A DNA stretch of 64,000 nucleotides from Vanrija pseudolonga (Eukaryota > Basidiomycota > Tremellomycetes > Trichosporonales > Trichosporonaceae), in the NCBI RefSeq assembly GCF_020906515.1, contig NC_085850.1, positions 372,001 through 436,000 of the forward strand, in the 5' to 3' direction. Below the pieces are notes generated by a model. The model was not told where the DNA came from. It worked only from the letters and a program-made list of their open reading frames with translations, and did not search any database. Of this stretch, positions 32,934 to 45,215 are shown one piece after another. The translations under genes were made by a program, and so were the position numbers. Every line of letters begins with the position of its first letter. The first letter of the stretch is position 1.

Positions 32934-35900
32934 ATGGTGAGCTATTCATCTCAACTCGGAGCTTACCCCAGGCGTCAAACTTCCTCGCCGTGCCGAGCAA
33001 AACAGCGCACTCGGTCCCAAACTCCTCTCAGCAGCTCCTCCAGTACATCTCACAGCACTTCCGCGACGCCCACCCGGAGGCATTCAAGCAAGATGTTCAG
33101 ACCTTGGTCAACATGCGCAGGGACTTTGTCGAGCCCAAGGCTGAGACGCACCCCGAGATCGTCAAGGGCTTGATGAGGTGAGTGGCGAGTGGCTACCAAC
33201 CAGCTGACGATGCCAGGTACAATGCTCAGCTTGCGTTCATTGTGACCAAGTTCCCTTCAGACGTGAGTTAGCTATCCGACTGATGTTGAAAGCTGACACT
33301 CTCAGATGGGAATCGCCTTCTCGTACAACCTTCCCTTCCCACCCCCGTACTCCATCACGCCAGACACCCCCATCTCCCTCCCGTCCATCACGTTTGAGCG
33401 CGCGAGCGTCCTCTTCAACATTGCAGCGGTGTATGCCTCGCTCGCAACGCAGGAGCGCAGGGCCGAGATCGAGGGTATCAAGCGGGCATTGGGGTACTTG
33501 AGCGTGAGTGCTGAACACGCCATGCAGACAGCCCCACTGACCCTCCCAGTCTTCTGCAGGCGTGCTCAACCACCTCATCATGACCATCTTGCCGACCCTC
33601 AAGTCAGAGGTCTCTTCCCCTCAGGCAGCAGGATATGACATGACCGAGTCGTTCTTGACCACCATCCGCGAGTTTGTGCTCGCCGAGGCGCAGGAGTGTT
33701 TCTGGCAGCAGGCCAAGCTTCGTGAGCTGCGCGGCGGCCATTCATGGTACAACAGCTGACAATATTCAGAGGGATCATACAAGAACACCATCATTGCCAA
33801 GCTGTCAATGAAGGTGTCTGACTACTACAAGTCGTCGCTGGCGGCGTCGACCGGTATGGACATCCCTTCTCAGTCATACTTCCCCGACGTGAGTTAGGAG
33901 CCCCCGTTGTGTCTCTAACTCTCCAGTCTTGGATCAATCATATCGCTATCAAGCAGCTCCACTTCGAGGCTGCAGCCCAGTTCCGCATGAGTCAGGAGGA
34001 CCTCGACAAGGGCCGGTATGGTGACGAGATTGCCCGCCTGCGCGTGGCAGAGGGCCTGGCGAAGAAGGGCCTCGCCATCGGCCAGAGGGGTATTGCCGAT
34101 TCCGTGCTCTCAGAGCTGAAGGTGGGTCACTTCTCGGCTGTGTTGTCTGCTAACCCACCCAGAATCTCCAAGCAGCGGTCAAGTCTGGCCTCGAGCGTGC
34201 TGTTCGCGAGAATGACCTCGTGTACATGTCGCCGATTCCTCCAGCTTCTCAGCTCGCGCCCATTGCTGGCATCTCCATGGTCAAGATCCAGACACCACCG
34301 GAGATTGCCGAGCCTATTTCATGGCTTATGGGTCCCAACTCTGGAATGGTGCCTCTGTTCAGCGCCTTGGTTCCCTACGGCGTCCACCTCGCTCTCAGCA
34401 TCTACGACGACCGCAAGGATACTCTTATCCGCGATCTGGATAGCAAGCGCGAGGAGCTTGACGGCTTAGCAGCCAGGTGAGGCAGCTTAATCCTTCGCCT
34501 GCTTGTTAGCTGACTCAGTGACTCAGCACAATGCAGTCTCTCAACCTGCCCGGATCTCTGCAGGCGTTGGAGAAGCCCGTCGGCTTGCCTCCATCGCTAC
34601 TTAAGAAGGCGGAGGAAGTCGATGCTGCTGGTGGCGCCGACAAGATTCGTGGCCTCCTTATGGAAGTGAACCGACTCGCCAAGTCCAATGCCAAGCTTCT
34701 CTCCGAAGCGATGGACATTCTCGACCAGGAGGCTCACGAGACTGAGCAGCTGATCGAGCGCCAGCCGCAGCTTGCTGAGACTCGCCCCCCTTCCCACATT
34801 GCCAACCAGCAACTGATTGGCATGGCTGGGCAGTACGACGCTACGATCAAGCAGGCAGCCAGCAGTGACGCCACTGTGCGCGGCAAGTGGGAGGAGTGGC
34901 GCAACATGATCGAGATCTTGTCTGGAGGCGAGGTGAGTTGAATGTGTCGTCTGGAAGCAACTGACATTCCAGGACATCATTGCCGACCATGTTCCGTCGA
35001 CGACGTCCACTGGCGCCGGCTTCACTCCTCTACCATCCTCAGTTCGCCCCTTGCGTGCATCTGTCGAGGAGCTTGATGACAGGATAGCGAACCGTGCTGC
35101 TTTGGTCACAGAGGCTCGACACATTGCCGAACATGACGACGTCCGTGGCGACGTTCTGCAGGAAGCTTCGCGCCTGGCGTCGGGTGGCACTGGCGACGTC
35201 CGTCCAGAGGCTTTCGAGGGTATCTTTGAGAAGGCCATTTCCAAGTACGACAAGATCCGTGACGACATGGATGCCGAGCCGGCTGCCCAGGACCAGCTGC
35301 TGGAGCAGATCAGGGTGAGTGCCGCTGTCATCAAGCCGCGACCAGCCGCTTACCATCTCAGACCCAGAACGACGCTTTCCTCGCTGAGCGCAAGACCGAC
35401 CCCCGTGTCAAGGAGCGCGAACAGCGCCTCCAGGACATGGACATGGCGTACTGGAAGTGGCGCGAGATTGTCGACAACATTGACCAGGGCATCAAGTTCT
35501 ACACATCTCTCGGGGACATGCTGCACCAGTTCAAGGACCAGTGCTCCCAGTTCCTCAACTCCCGGCGCGTGGACATTGGGTGAGTTACCATTCGGGCCAC
35601 CGAAGCTAACTCTTCAGCCAACTCTCGTCGCAGTTCCAGAATGTGACATTTGCTGAGCCTCCGGCACCCTCTCCTCCGCTGGCGCAGCAGACGTACTCTC
35701 CCCCAGCGCAGCACTACTCGAACCCCACGTCGCCCTTCGCCGCTCCGCAGACGCTCCCGCACTCATCGCCGTCGCCGCCCGCCGCTGCCCCAGCACCATC
35801 TTTCTCTCTGCCTCACCCTAATTCGTCGGCGTGGCAGGCGAGCGACGCCTTCCTCCCCCCTCCTCCGCCGCCTCCCATTCTGCGCTCGGGCGGAGTGCAG

Positions 35901-36053
35901 ACTCAGCCTCGCGTCGCGCCTGCACCTCCCGCCCCCGCAGTCGACAGCCCGCGACGCGTAACCCGCAGCGCGGCGAGGCAGGCTCCGATCGGCGACCCGG
36001 ACCGTAACCCATACAAGAAGGGGTCGCGCGGCGGTGGTGAAGGCGTCATCTAA
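32934..36053 (+). CDS. BRO1-domain protein Rim20/PalA of the alkaline-pH pathway
   Basis: Rim20/PalA scaffolds ESCRT-III with Rim101/PacC for its pH-triggered processing. The first coding exon is just ATG (32934-32936); the intron 32937-32971 starts directly after it, and exon 2 continues ASNFLAVPSK, giving the usual short N-terminus. The BRO1 domain spans about the first 380 residues in many small exons; it includes FERASVLFNIAAVYASLA and HFEAAAQFRMSQEDLDKGRYGDEIARL, whose HFxAAAQxR...YGxEIARL pattern fits PalA better than Bro1. A coiled V domain follows (about 34500-35580), then a Pro-rich tail with PPPPPP that ends in basic residues. About ten introns of 35-55 nt interrupt it. Bro1/Vps31 is the alternative identity. 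Confidence 0.82.
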
Positions 36054-36175
36054 TACTCTGCATGCATTTCCTTGTCATTAATCGTTGCATTGGTGTCGGT
36101 GCAAAGGGAATTGGGGTCTAAAGTGTAGCAATAATGGTCCATGACATCAAGTCAGGAGTCGGTCGTCGTTAAGAA

Positions 36176-38795
36176 TCATGCAGCCAGCGAAGTCCAGTAA
36201 GCGACGTGATCGGCGTCGGGCCCGGCAGACTTCCACCGTTCAGAGAGGGCGCGCATCACGTCGCCGTGTGGCGCGTTGCCGAACGCGGACTTTGCGTTGG
36301 CCATATTGGCCTTCAAGTATGCCTGGAAGGGCGTGGTGGCCTTGCTCTTGTTATCGAACAGTGGCCTCAGGGTGCTGCGGCACAGGCTGCAGCGGTGCCT
36401 GCTCTCGTCGATCGACTTGGAGTGACGGCCGTAGATCTTGCCGCACGTCGGCTCGGAGCACTGCCACTCGTACTTGTACGCAATGGTGTAGTTGTGTTTT
36501 GTCTGCAGGTGTCAGGAATGAACGGCAGGCCCACTCACGTCCACCGTGATGTCCCGCCTCGCGCGCTCAACCTTGCGCCCCCACGACTTGAAGATCCGCC
36601 CGTGGGGGTTCTTGAACTCGTTCGAGATGACCCAGCACGCGAGGTGGCACATCTCGTGGGCGACAGTGGAGCGGATTTGGCCTGGGCGTGGCGTCAGCGA
36701 CGATGTGGCAGTCTGTCGGCAGCGACGTACCCTCCTCTGTCAGCACCTTGTCCGCCAGCGTGATCTTGTAGCTCGTTACGGTCTCGCCGTTGACTCGTGA
36801 TCTGGGGGTTAGTTCTACAAGATGTTGTTAACCCACCTCGACATGCGCGCGTTGCCCGCAGAGCGGAGGATACGGCTCCCCCACTCGAGCTTGGCGTTGG
36901 CGCCGCCCGCGCCCAGGCGGCCCTCGAAGACCGCCGCGTCGAGGTCGTCAAACACGTCCTGTGCGATCTGTGCGCGCTGGACCTCCCATGCGCGCTTGGA
37001 CTTTGCGGTCGCGAGTGATGCCTGCGTCCTTAGGCGCGGGGACGAGATCGAGAGGTTCCTGAACCGCGGCGCGGGCAAGTCTTCCTCGTCCGAGGTGTCT
37101 ACCAAGTCGATGATACTTGGCCCGGGGCGCTTAATTGGTGGCCGCTTGATCGGTGACACTGGCGCATCGTGGAATTCCTCGTCATCCGTGTCGTCCAACT
37201 CGTCATCCTCGTCATCGAACGCTGGCTCGTCGCCAAAGTCGCCCTCGTCCGAGTCGTCAACCACAAACTCGAGGTCCTCGCCGTCGTCCTCGACGATGAA
37301 ATCCGCCAAGGAGCCGGCGGTGTCCTCTTCCTCATAATCCTCGCCTTCCTCTTCGTCGTCGTCATCCTCCGACTCCTCCAAGAAATGCAGCGCTGCCGGC
37401 GTGCGGCCCTTCAGCCCTCTTGGCCTCGGCCTGGGCACCTCGTCGTCGCTATCATCAACCACGACGCGCTTGACGAGCTCGGGCGAGTCCTCAACGGCAA
37501 ACACTGCTGGCCCAGCCTCGTCGTCGTCCGAGTCGAACACGATGCGCTTCTTGGTCGACAGCGGCCGCGTGCGCGGGCGCCACTCGTCGCTCTCGTCCGA
37601 GTTGTACCCCAGCGCCTCGCGGCTCGGCGTGGTAGGCACGGACGGCGCGGCCAGTGGCCGATGAGGCGACGGCGAGAGGATCTGGATCGAGCCGCCCGGC
37701 GACGGGACGGCAAGCGGGGAGGCGAGGATGTCGATCGGCGAAAAGTACTGGTCGCTCGCTTCGTCGCGGGGGCTCGCGAGCTCGTCCTTCGGCGTGATGG
37801 CCAGCAGGCCGTCCGTGACGCTGCTGATCCGCGTTGGCGTGCTCGGGATGGAGAGGGAGCGGTCGGTTTCCTCTTCGACAGCGACCTCCGGCACGCCGAG
37901 GTCGGGCGTGTGGTCGAAGCTGTCGCGGCTTGCGTCGAAGCCGTAGTGGCCGTCGACGGCAAAGCTGTCCTCCTCAGGCCTGAAGCTATGCTCGACCGAG
38001 AGCTCGGCACTTCCGTCAGCCCCAGCCGATACTCGCAACTCACATCCCGACTGCAAGGTCGACCTCCTCGGCCTCGTCCTCGTCCCACTCGTCAAAGCCG
38101 CCAAGGGACGAGTTGGCGCTCGCGCTGACCACCGAGCTCAAGCTCACGCTCGAGCCGAGGTTATTCAAGCTGATCTTGCGGCCGAGCCGGATCTCCGGCG
38201 CGGGGGACACGCTCGCCGAGATGGACTTGGGCGCGAACGCGCGGCGCGCAGTCAACGGCGTCGCAGCGGCGCGGCTGAAATCAAGCCTTGGGAGCGGCGT
38301 TTCTGCTACGTTCAGCACACGTTCCATCACCGACGCACTCTTCCGCGGGGAGGGGGACGGGCTCTCGCCGTCGCGCGGGGGGAGGAGGTCGTCCTCGCTC
38401 TCGTCGGCCCTAGGACTGCGGGGGACAGTCCACGCGTTACTGTCCCCAAACACGTCGTCTCCGTGCACGTTTGTGGCGCGCGCGCGGAGCGGCGAGCGGA
38501 ACAAGCGCGCGGGCGGGGTTGCAGGCGAAGGCGAGGGCGCGAACACGTCGCTCGTGGCGTCTGACTCCGACTCGGTGCCCGCGCCGTTCGCGAGCCCGAC
38601 GTACGGCGAGCGCTGGAAGCGCGGCTTGCTGCCCGTCCGCGGCGTGCTTGGCCCCTGTGCGGGTGGTGGTGGTGGTGGTGACGCTGTTGATGTTGTTGAC
38701 ACGGCCGTCATGGGTGCCAGGCCCAAAGGCAGCGTCGAGCTGAAGGATACCTTGCGCGGTGCTGGCTTTGCCATGACTACTGCTGCCTCTGCCAT
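36176..38795 (-). CDS. GCNA-type SprT metalloprotease with acidic disordered region, zinc ribbon and HMG box
   Basis: GCNA/Spartan-type proteases act on DNA-protein crosslinks in chromatin. Exon 1 (38795-38044) and exon 2 (38009 to about 36838) code a long disordered region: Ser/Pro-rich, then very acidic (DSDDDEAG, EESEDDDDEEEGED and SDEGDFGDEPAFDDEDDE). The SprT domain follows with TAKSKRAWEVQRAQIAQ, FDDLDAAVFEGRL and the zinc site QIRSTVAHEMCHLACW (exon near 36680-36560). Next come a zinc ribbon (C-x4-C...C-x2-C, about 36360-36470) and a C-terminal HMG-box-like helix set (TPFQAYLKANMANAKSAF...ALSERWKSAG). This order, acidic IDR, SprT, zinc ribbon, HMG box, is the full GCNA (ACRC) architecture. 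The acceptor at 38010 is AAG rather than CAG, chosen by frame. Confidence 0.85.
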
Positions 38796-39233
38796 CGTGT
38801 ATGGTGGTAGGTGGTGGTGGTAGTGGGTGTGGATGAAGTTGTGCGCTGGATGTTGACGTCGATGGTGGATCTGGGGCCGCGAGCTGGCTGGCTTTGTTGT
38901 CCACAGTGGAGATCCGCGATCCGCCATCCCCGCTTGTTTACAAAAACACGCGCGTTGATGGCGACAATTTTGATTCCGGACTGACGGTGGCACAACTTGG
39001 CCCGTGACGGCACGACGCGAGTGCCGGCAGCCATGTCGTCCGTCTCATCCATTGCGACGCCAGCCAAACGCGCCAAACATCCCGCAACCCGCCCCGTTCA
39101 CTGCCTCCCCCTCGCGTTATGGACCTGGCGCCACACATTGGGCTGCACAATGTCAAGCATCACCCTACATCCATCCATCCCAAAGAATTATCATGCCAAA
39201 AAGTCTAGGTTTGTATTATGGTTGCGTCGTGCC
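38796..39233. other. Promoter region of the GCNA-type gene
   Basis: This 438 bp lies between the GCNA start (-) and the 3' end of the Ufo1-like gene (-). It contains TGG-rich repeats close to the GCNA start (38801-38825). Nothing else is identifiable. Confidence 0.5.
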
Positions 39234-42200
39234 TTAGCGTCCTGCCGCTTCGCGCTCCTCTGCCAGTCGGATCTGCTCGAGAATCGCAGCCAGGTCGTCC
39301 TCCTCTGCCTGCTTGAACTGCTCCACAGCGCGAATCGCGTCCGCTTCGTCGTCACTCATCACCTCGTCCTCGTCGGCCGTAGTCGGCTCAGGCACCGTTT
39401 GCTGCACGCCATCCGCCTCTTGCTGCGAGATCATCAGAGCGTACTGTAGCGCAGCGTCTCCGTCGGCAAGACCCAAGTCTTCCATTGCTGCGAGGTGTGC
39501 CCGTTCATGGGTGGAGTGGACCCTGGTGGCAGTGTTCTCTTCTTGAATTTCATGGTGAGAGTCGACCGTCTCTTGGTGCAAGTCGCGCAAATCTATTTTC
39601 GTTAGCTTGTTGCAAAGTCAAACAAACATACCAAGAGTGCGACTGTGGCCCCGGAACTCGCCCTTGCCGCCGCCACCAGGGGCTTTGCGAGGGGTAGTAT
39701 CCTTGCCAGACTGTCGACCCTTTCCAGTGCCAGCGCGCCAAGCCAATACGTTACGACCAATCGCGCCCACCACCAAGTCGTTCTCGATGATAACATGGTT
39801 CACGTTGTAGTGACGCGCGCGCAGCTCGTCACTTGCCGCGACCATCAAATCGCCGGGAGTAAGGTGACTCGGAGGGCGGAAGCCGCGAACCCTAATAGGA
39901 ACTGCCGGGAGCGGATCAAAGACGTCGATGTGGCCGTCATAGCTGGGCTAGGTCAGGTTCTGAAACTCGATTAACGGCCTCACCTTCCGACTGCAATCAA
40001 ACTGCAGTGGGCGTCCACGGCAGTAACCTTTCCGTCGGTAGCAAACCAGTCACGCAACGGCCGCACAACATTGTCAACTGCACGACCGTCCCACTCCCAA
40101 ATGTACGCTCTGCCGTGCTCATCGCCAGCCACAATGAAGCGACCGAACTCTTGCGGAACAAGTCGGCGTGGAAGTGTTTCCAGGTTGAGTTCGGGAGGCG
40201 GAGCGGCAGGTGTGTTGGCACCAGAGTTGCTGTTGGGCGTGACGATGCGAGCGGACAGGCTGACCTCGGGCTCCGGAGGTCGCGCAATTGGCGGGGTGGG
40301 CTGGAGGAACGCTTGCACGGTGGTCAGAGGGGACTCGCTGGCAGTGGCGTAGAACGTCGTTTTGACTGTCGCGTCGGGCGAGATGTCGTAGCGAGTAATT
40401 TTTGGGTGCTTCCAGTGGTGGACAAGGACGGAGGCGACGAGGCCGTTGTTGGTCTGCGAGCATGACAGGCGAAGCAGCCGCACGCCGCCGAGGTCGGCCT
40501 CGGACCCAACGTCAACGCGCACCTCTTCAGGAGACGACGCCGCGTCAAACCACACACGCAGGTCGCCGTCTACGGTCACGCCGCACACAACGTCATGCTG
40601 CAGGTCGCAGGCAACGTGTGCGATCGCGTCCGGCTGAGCAACTTGCCGCAGCCTCACCTCTTCAGCGCGGTTCGCCAGAGGCTCCTCGACCGGCTCCGAC
40701 GTGAACAGGCAGGTGATCGACGCCGGAGCAGCGTCTGGCGTCTTCTTCCCCGAGCGACCGGTCGCCGGGTTGAGCTGCCAGTACTTGACACGCCCGTCCT
40801 CGCCACCGGTGACCCACTTCAACGGGTCGGTGCCGTTAACCTCTGGCTGGGAGATGGAGAGGACCGCACCATCGTGCATGTCGTTTGGCTTGGAGGTCAC
40901 GTTGACCGAGTTGGCCCTGCCACCGTGCGTGGCGTGCGTGCGCGACTGTATCGTGGTGTGTACGCACGAGCCCGTCAGCAGGCCCCACAGCATGTGCGTC
41001 TGCGAGCGCTTGGGGATAAAGATGGCCGACGGCGCCGAGTTTGGATCCCAGTGAGGGCGGAGGTGGAAGTTTGCTGGTGGGTTAGCTACCGACGAAAGTA
41101 TCGATCACCCACCATCTTGTCCCGGACCCCAGAACCCCTTGGACACCTTGCCAGTGAGCGGGTCGCTCCTGACCAGCGCGCCGACCTCCATGCCGGCACA
41201 GAACAGGCTTGGCGGGGGACGCGACGAGACAGCCAGCATCGCCTCGTACTTCTGCCTATGAGACATCTTGGCGGCAGGCGACGGCGTATGGGGCGAGTCC
41301 GCACCCGACGCGCCGGGAGACTTGGACGGAGTGGTCTGGTGCATTTTGCCCACGACGAGAGGGCCGGCCTTGTGCGACGCCTGGTGAGGCGGATACGACA
41401 GGGACATGTTGTGCACCACGACCGTGAGGGGATGGTGGACGACAAACGTCGTACGCGACGCGGTCCAGCGCCTGGATATCAGCGTCGCCGCCGGCAGGGT
41501 ACTCACTCGAGCATGCCTTCGCGCGAGAGCGCCTCGCGCTTCCAGCCGCGCCCACCAGGCCCCATGCATCCTTGCACAAGGACCTTGACCTGCTCCCTAG
41601 CGGCGCCATCGCTGGCGGCGCCGTCCCAGAAGAAGTGGTTGATGTAGCATTGGCGCCAGATGGATTCCGACTTGGCCTGGTTATGCAGAAGCTTGCACGT
41701 GGACGCGAGCTGGAGGAGCGAGCGCGGCGGCAGACGCGTCAGGAAGTGGTGTAGCAGGTCCTCGGGGAGGTCGAGGATATAGCTTGAGATTAGAGTCAGT
41801 CGCGGCCCATTCATTCCCACCATCGGCAACTTGGCGCGCGCACGTGTTGTTTATGCGCCGGCCCACACCAGCCAGCCAGTCAGCCAGCCTACTCACCACT
41901 GCCCGCCTTCGACGCCTTCGAGCTTGCCCTTGCCCCGCCGCTTCAGTTTCTTGGGGTCAAGAGGACGTTTGTACGCTGGTGCGTTGGCTGCCGAGCTGGG
42001 CGGCTCGACATGAATGCCGTCGGAGTCATCGTCATGTTGCGAGTTCGGGTCGGTGTTGTTGGCGGGTTGGAGTGGTTCAAAAGTGTCGGGTTCTGGGCGG
42101 TAGGGTGACGGTGAAAGCATAAACGTAGAGGAGGGTGTAGAGAGCTGTAGGGGGCACTGAGTATCAGTGCTTGGGCTGCTGTAGAGTCGTGTCGAGGGCG

Positions 42201-42249
42201 AATGGAGAGGAGACAAGAGAGACGAGAGTGACACCTGCGCGATTTCCAT
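39234..42249 (-). CDS. F-box / WD40 / UIM protein, Ufo1-type SCF substrate receptor
   Basis: The first coding exon (42249 to about 41893) is a Ser/Pro-rich tail ending in KKLKRRGKGK. After a 120-nt intron comes an F-box, ILDLPEDLLHHFLTRLPPR, which should bind Skp1. A WD40-like beta-propeller follows (for example LKWVTGGEDGRVKYWQLNP, DGDLRVWFD, IVAGDEHGRAYIWEWDG, YDGHIDVFDP). The C-terminus has a ubiquitin-interacting motif, DAALQYALMISQQEA, and a second degenerate one, EEDDLAAILEQIRLAEE. F-box plus WD40 plus UIM is the arrangement of budding-yeast Ufo1, which degrades Ho after DNA damage; function here is by analogy. Choosing the ATG at 42249 is tentative. It diverges from JHD1, with 209 bp between start codons. 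Confidence 0.82.
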
Positions 42250-42401
42250 CTCCACATCGCAAACCTCCACCTTTGCTCGTTATCGGTCTTCTTGCCACGT
42301 GGGAATTTGATCCCGCTCCATCAGCCAGCAGCCGGAATCGGGCACTCCAGACTGCCGTGTGACGCGCATCGAGGAGGTCACCGACATTGACAACATCGTT
42401 C

Positions 42402-42428
42402 TCAACAACAACAACAACAACAACAACA
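42402..42428 (+). repeat. (AAC)n tract in the JHD1 leader
   Basis: About nine AAC units lie 30 bp before the JHD1 start codon, in the short Ufo1/JHD1 divergent region. Confidence 0.85.
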
Positions 42429-42458
42429 GCGCATCGGGCTCACACACACTCTCTAGCC

Positions 42459-45074
42459 ATGGCGCGTGGAAAACAAAAGGAAGAGCCAGAAACCTGCGCC
42501 CTGTGTCCGGCCTCGGGACAGCCAGTCTTCTCCGCACCTAGCTCCTCGACCGCTGGGCCTTCCTCGTCCGACCAGTCGCCCGACCTCCAGTGGATCGCGT
42601 GTGGCAAGTGCAAGAAGTGGTATCACTCGGTCTGTGTGCTCCAGTCATCCGAGGAATGGGCCGGTACCGTGCCGCCCGAGCTGCGGGAGCAGGCGGACGC
42701 GAGTGCCTTCGGCGCATGGTTCGACTGGCCAGCACCAGTGGCCAAGTGGTGAGCTGCCACGGCTGGGACGAGCTGACGACAGGTACTGTCTAGACTGCAT
42801 TGCCTACTCGACGTCCCCGGACAACCCAAAGCCCCCACGCCAGCCATTAGCCGCCACGTTGAAGAAGCCGCGCAAGCGTGCGTCAACGACCGCATCTCCA
42901 ACAAGAAAGCGCTCTCGCCTGAGCTCGACCGACGCAGCTCCTGAGCCCGTTGGCTCGGCAGTCGACGCGCCACGGCCTAAGCGAAAGGCGGCGCTCGATA
43001 GGCCAGATTACTGGAATATGCACAACCACATCGCGACGCCGACCAAGAACTGGCTCGACCTTATCAAGGACCCGAAGAAGTACGGCCGGGTCATCAAGCC
43101 TGGTGAGCTGGGCACGCCTTGCCTTGCTGGTCATTAGCTCACACCACAGACAACTTCCCTCGTGTCCCGGGATCGCTGTTGAGGAGGGAATGGGTCGACT
43201 CAGGCGCGTCGCCATCAGATCTCGGCGTCTCGGAGCCGGCCTATCCGCCCGAATTCCCCCCGACGCTCTTCTACGGCCCGACAAGAGAGCCGCTGGTAGT
43301 CACGGCGGCAGAGGGCGGGCTCTCATCCATGGGTGGAATGGTACCAGACGCCAGCTTGACCGTGGACGACGTTGCGCGGCTGGTTGGCCCAGAAAAGCTC
43401 GTGGACGTCATCGACGTCGCGACGCAGCAGAGCTCACAGTGGCCCTTGGCCAAGTGGGCCGCGTACCTCAAGGCCAAGGCAGACCCGTCGGCCGCGGGCC
43501 CATCAAAAGTGTACAATATCATCTCGTTGGAAATCTCCGGCTCGGAGCTCGCGCAGCTTGTCCGCCCGCCCAAGATTGTCGCCGACGTCGACTGGGTCGA
43601 GAACTACTGGCACTTTCCCGGCGGGAAGGAGGCCACCATGCGCGCGGCGGCGAAGAAGGAGGATGACGAGGCCGAGGGGGAGGACGAGGGCAAGCCTAGG
43701 CCACGGCAGAAGAATGACTGGCCCAAGGTCCAGCTGTATTGCCTGGTGGGTTGAGCGAGAGAGAACAACACTAACGCCGCAGATGGGAATGAAGGACTCG
43801 TGGACAGATTGGCACGTCGACTTCGCCGCGAGCTCGGTGTACTACAACGTGCACACTGGGTCCAAAGTCTTCTTTTTTATCCGCCCGACCGAGGCGAATC
43901 TGGCCGCTTATGCACAGTGTAGGTTTCCGATAGCTTGATCGCGCTAACCTACCAGGGTCTGGATCCCATGAGCTCCAGTCCAACACCTGGCTACCAGATA
44001 TGTGCGACGAGGTGCGCAAGGTGACCCTGACCGCGGGCGATACCATGTGAGCTTTGGTAAACTTACACTTAGCTGACGATCAGGATCATTCCTGCGGGAT
44101 ACATCCACGCAGTGGTAGGTTCCGCGAAACGACTGCGAATAGCGAACCTAACACCCCCAGTTCACCCCAATAGACTCTATCGTCTTTGGAGGCAACTTTG
44201 TTCACTCCTACGACATCCCAACGCAGCTACGCTTGCGGCAGATCGAGATTGACACCAAGGTGCCGCAGAGGTTCAGGTTCCCGTTCTTTGAAAAGTGGGT
44301 ATCTCGTCCGTCATAACGCTGACCCGCCAGGCTGTGTTGGTATGTCGCGCAGAAGCATGTGTCCGACCTGCGTGCAGTGCGAACATACCGCCCCGGTGGC
44401 AAGCAGGCTACCGTCACCAAACCCGGCGACCGTGTCCTACATGGCCTCGTCTACCTCGCTCGCTTCCTCATCAGACAGGTCCAGATGATGGAGGACCCAA
44501 AGACCGACGACAAGCATCGGAGGTTGATCTGGAATCGGATACCGAACGAGGTACAGGACGCCGGGGCCCTGGCGCACGAACTGCTGTGGCGCGTGGAGCA
44601 GGAGCTTCCAGACTCGTGGGAAGATGAGGAGGAGGTCAAGGTTGAGGAGACAGGGGGAAAGGGGCGCAAGAAGAAGGGCTCGGCCGCGGTCAACGGCTCG
44701 AATGGATCAAAGCCATCGTCCCTGCCGCGCGCCAAGTCGTTGCAGCTGCTCGACAAGCCCGCATCGTCCAGGACATGGCGCTTCTCCCCTGCGTAAGTTT
44801 CAACTTTGTAGCCGCGCTGATACCCAGCCCATGGGAGCAGGAAGACAACCCGATCGCTCAGAACAGCACTACTGTGATGCTCCCTCGGCCAGGAGCTACC
44901 GAAACCGAGGAGGCAGAGGTCGTCGAAGCAGTGTACAGCCAGCGCCGGAGGCGCACACGCACTGAAGAGGGCGAGCTGGTGCTCGAGGAGCAGGACTTGG
45001 TGTTCACCGAGCGGCGGACGATCTGGCGAGGAGCGCAGGTGAAGGCCGAGGTCAATGGCGAGGGCCATGATTAG
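42459..45074 (+). CDS. PHD-JmjC histone demethylase, JHD1/KDM2-type
   Basis: KDM2-type enzymes remove methyl groups from H3K36 with Fe(II) and 2-oxoglutarate. The N-terminal PHD finger is [10 protein letters not shown]...[15 protein letters not shown], completed by splicing to YCLDC. The JmjC core spans several exons from 43783: iron ligands in DWHVDF and the distal His in PAGYIHAV, the cofactor lysine in GSKVFFFI, and GGNFVHSYD. First exons 42459-42748, 42783-43102 and 43150-43745 join in frame; later exons are short. A Lys-rich segment ([11 protein letters not shown]) and an acidic tail end the protein. No CXXC finger, F-box or leucine-rich repeats are seen, as in yeast Jhd1. Confidence 0.9.
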
Positions 45075-45215
45075 AGGTCGTTCATGCTGTAATTAGCCCT
45101 CGATGTAATGGCGGAACCAAATGTATCAAATAGGGATCCACCTCCACTTGCAAGTCCACCCGAACGAGACGGTCGATCCGACTTTTGTCCAACACTGCAA
45201 CATCAACAACAAAAC

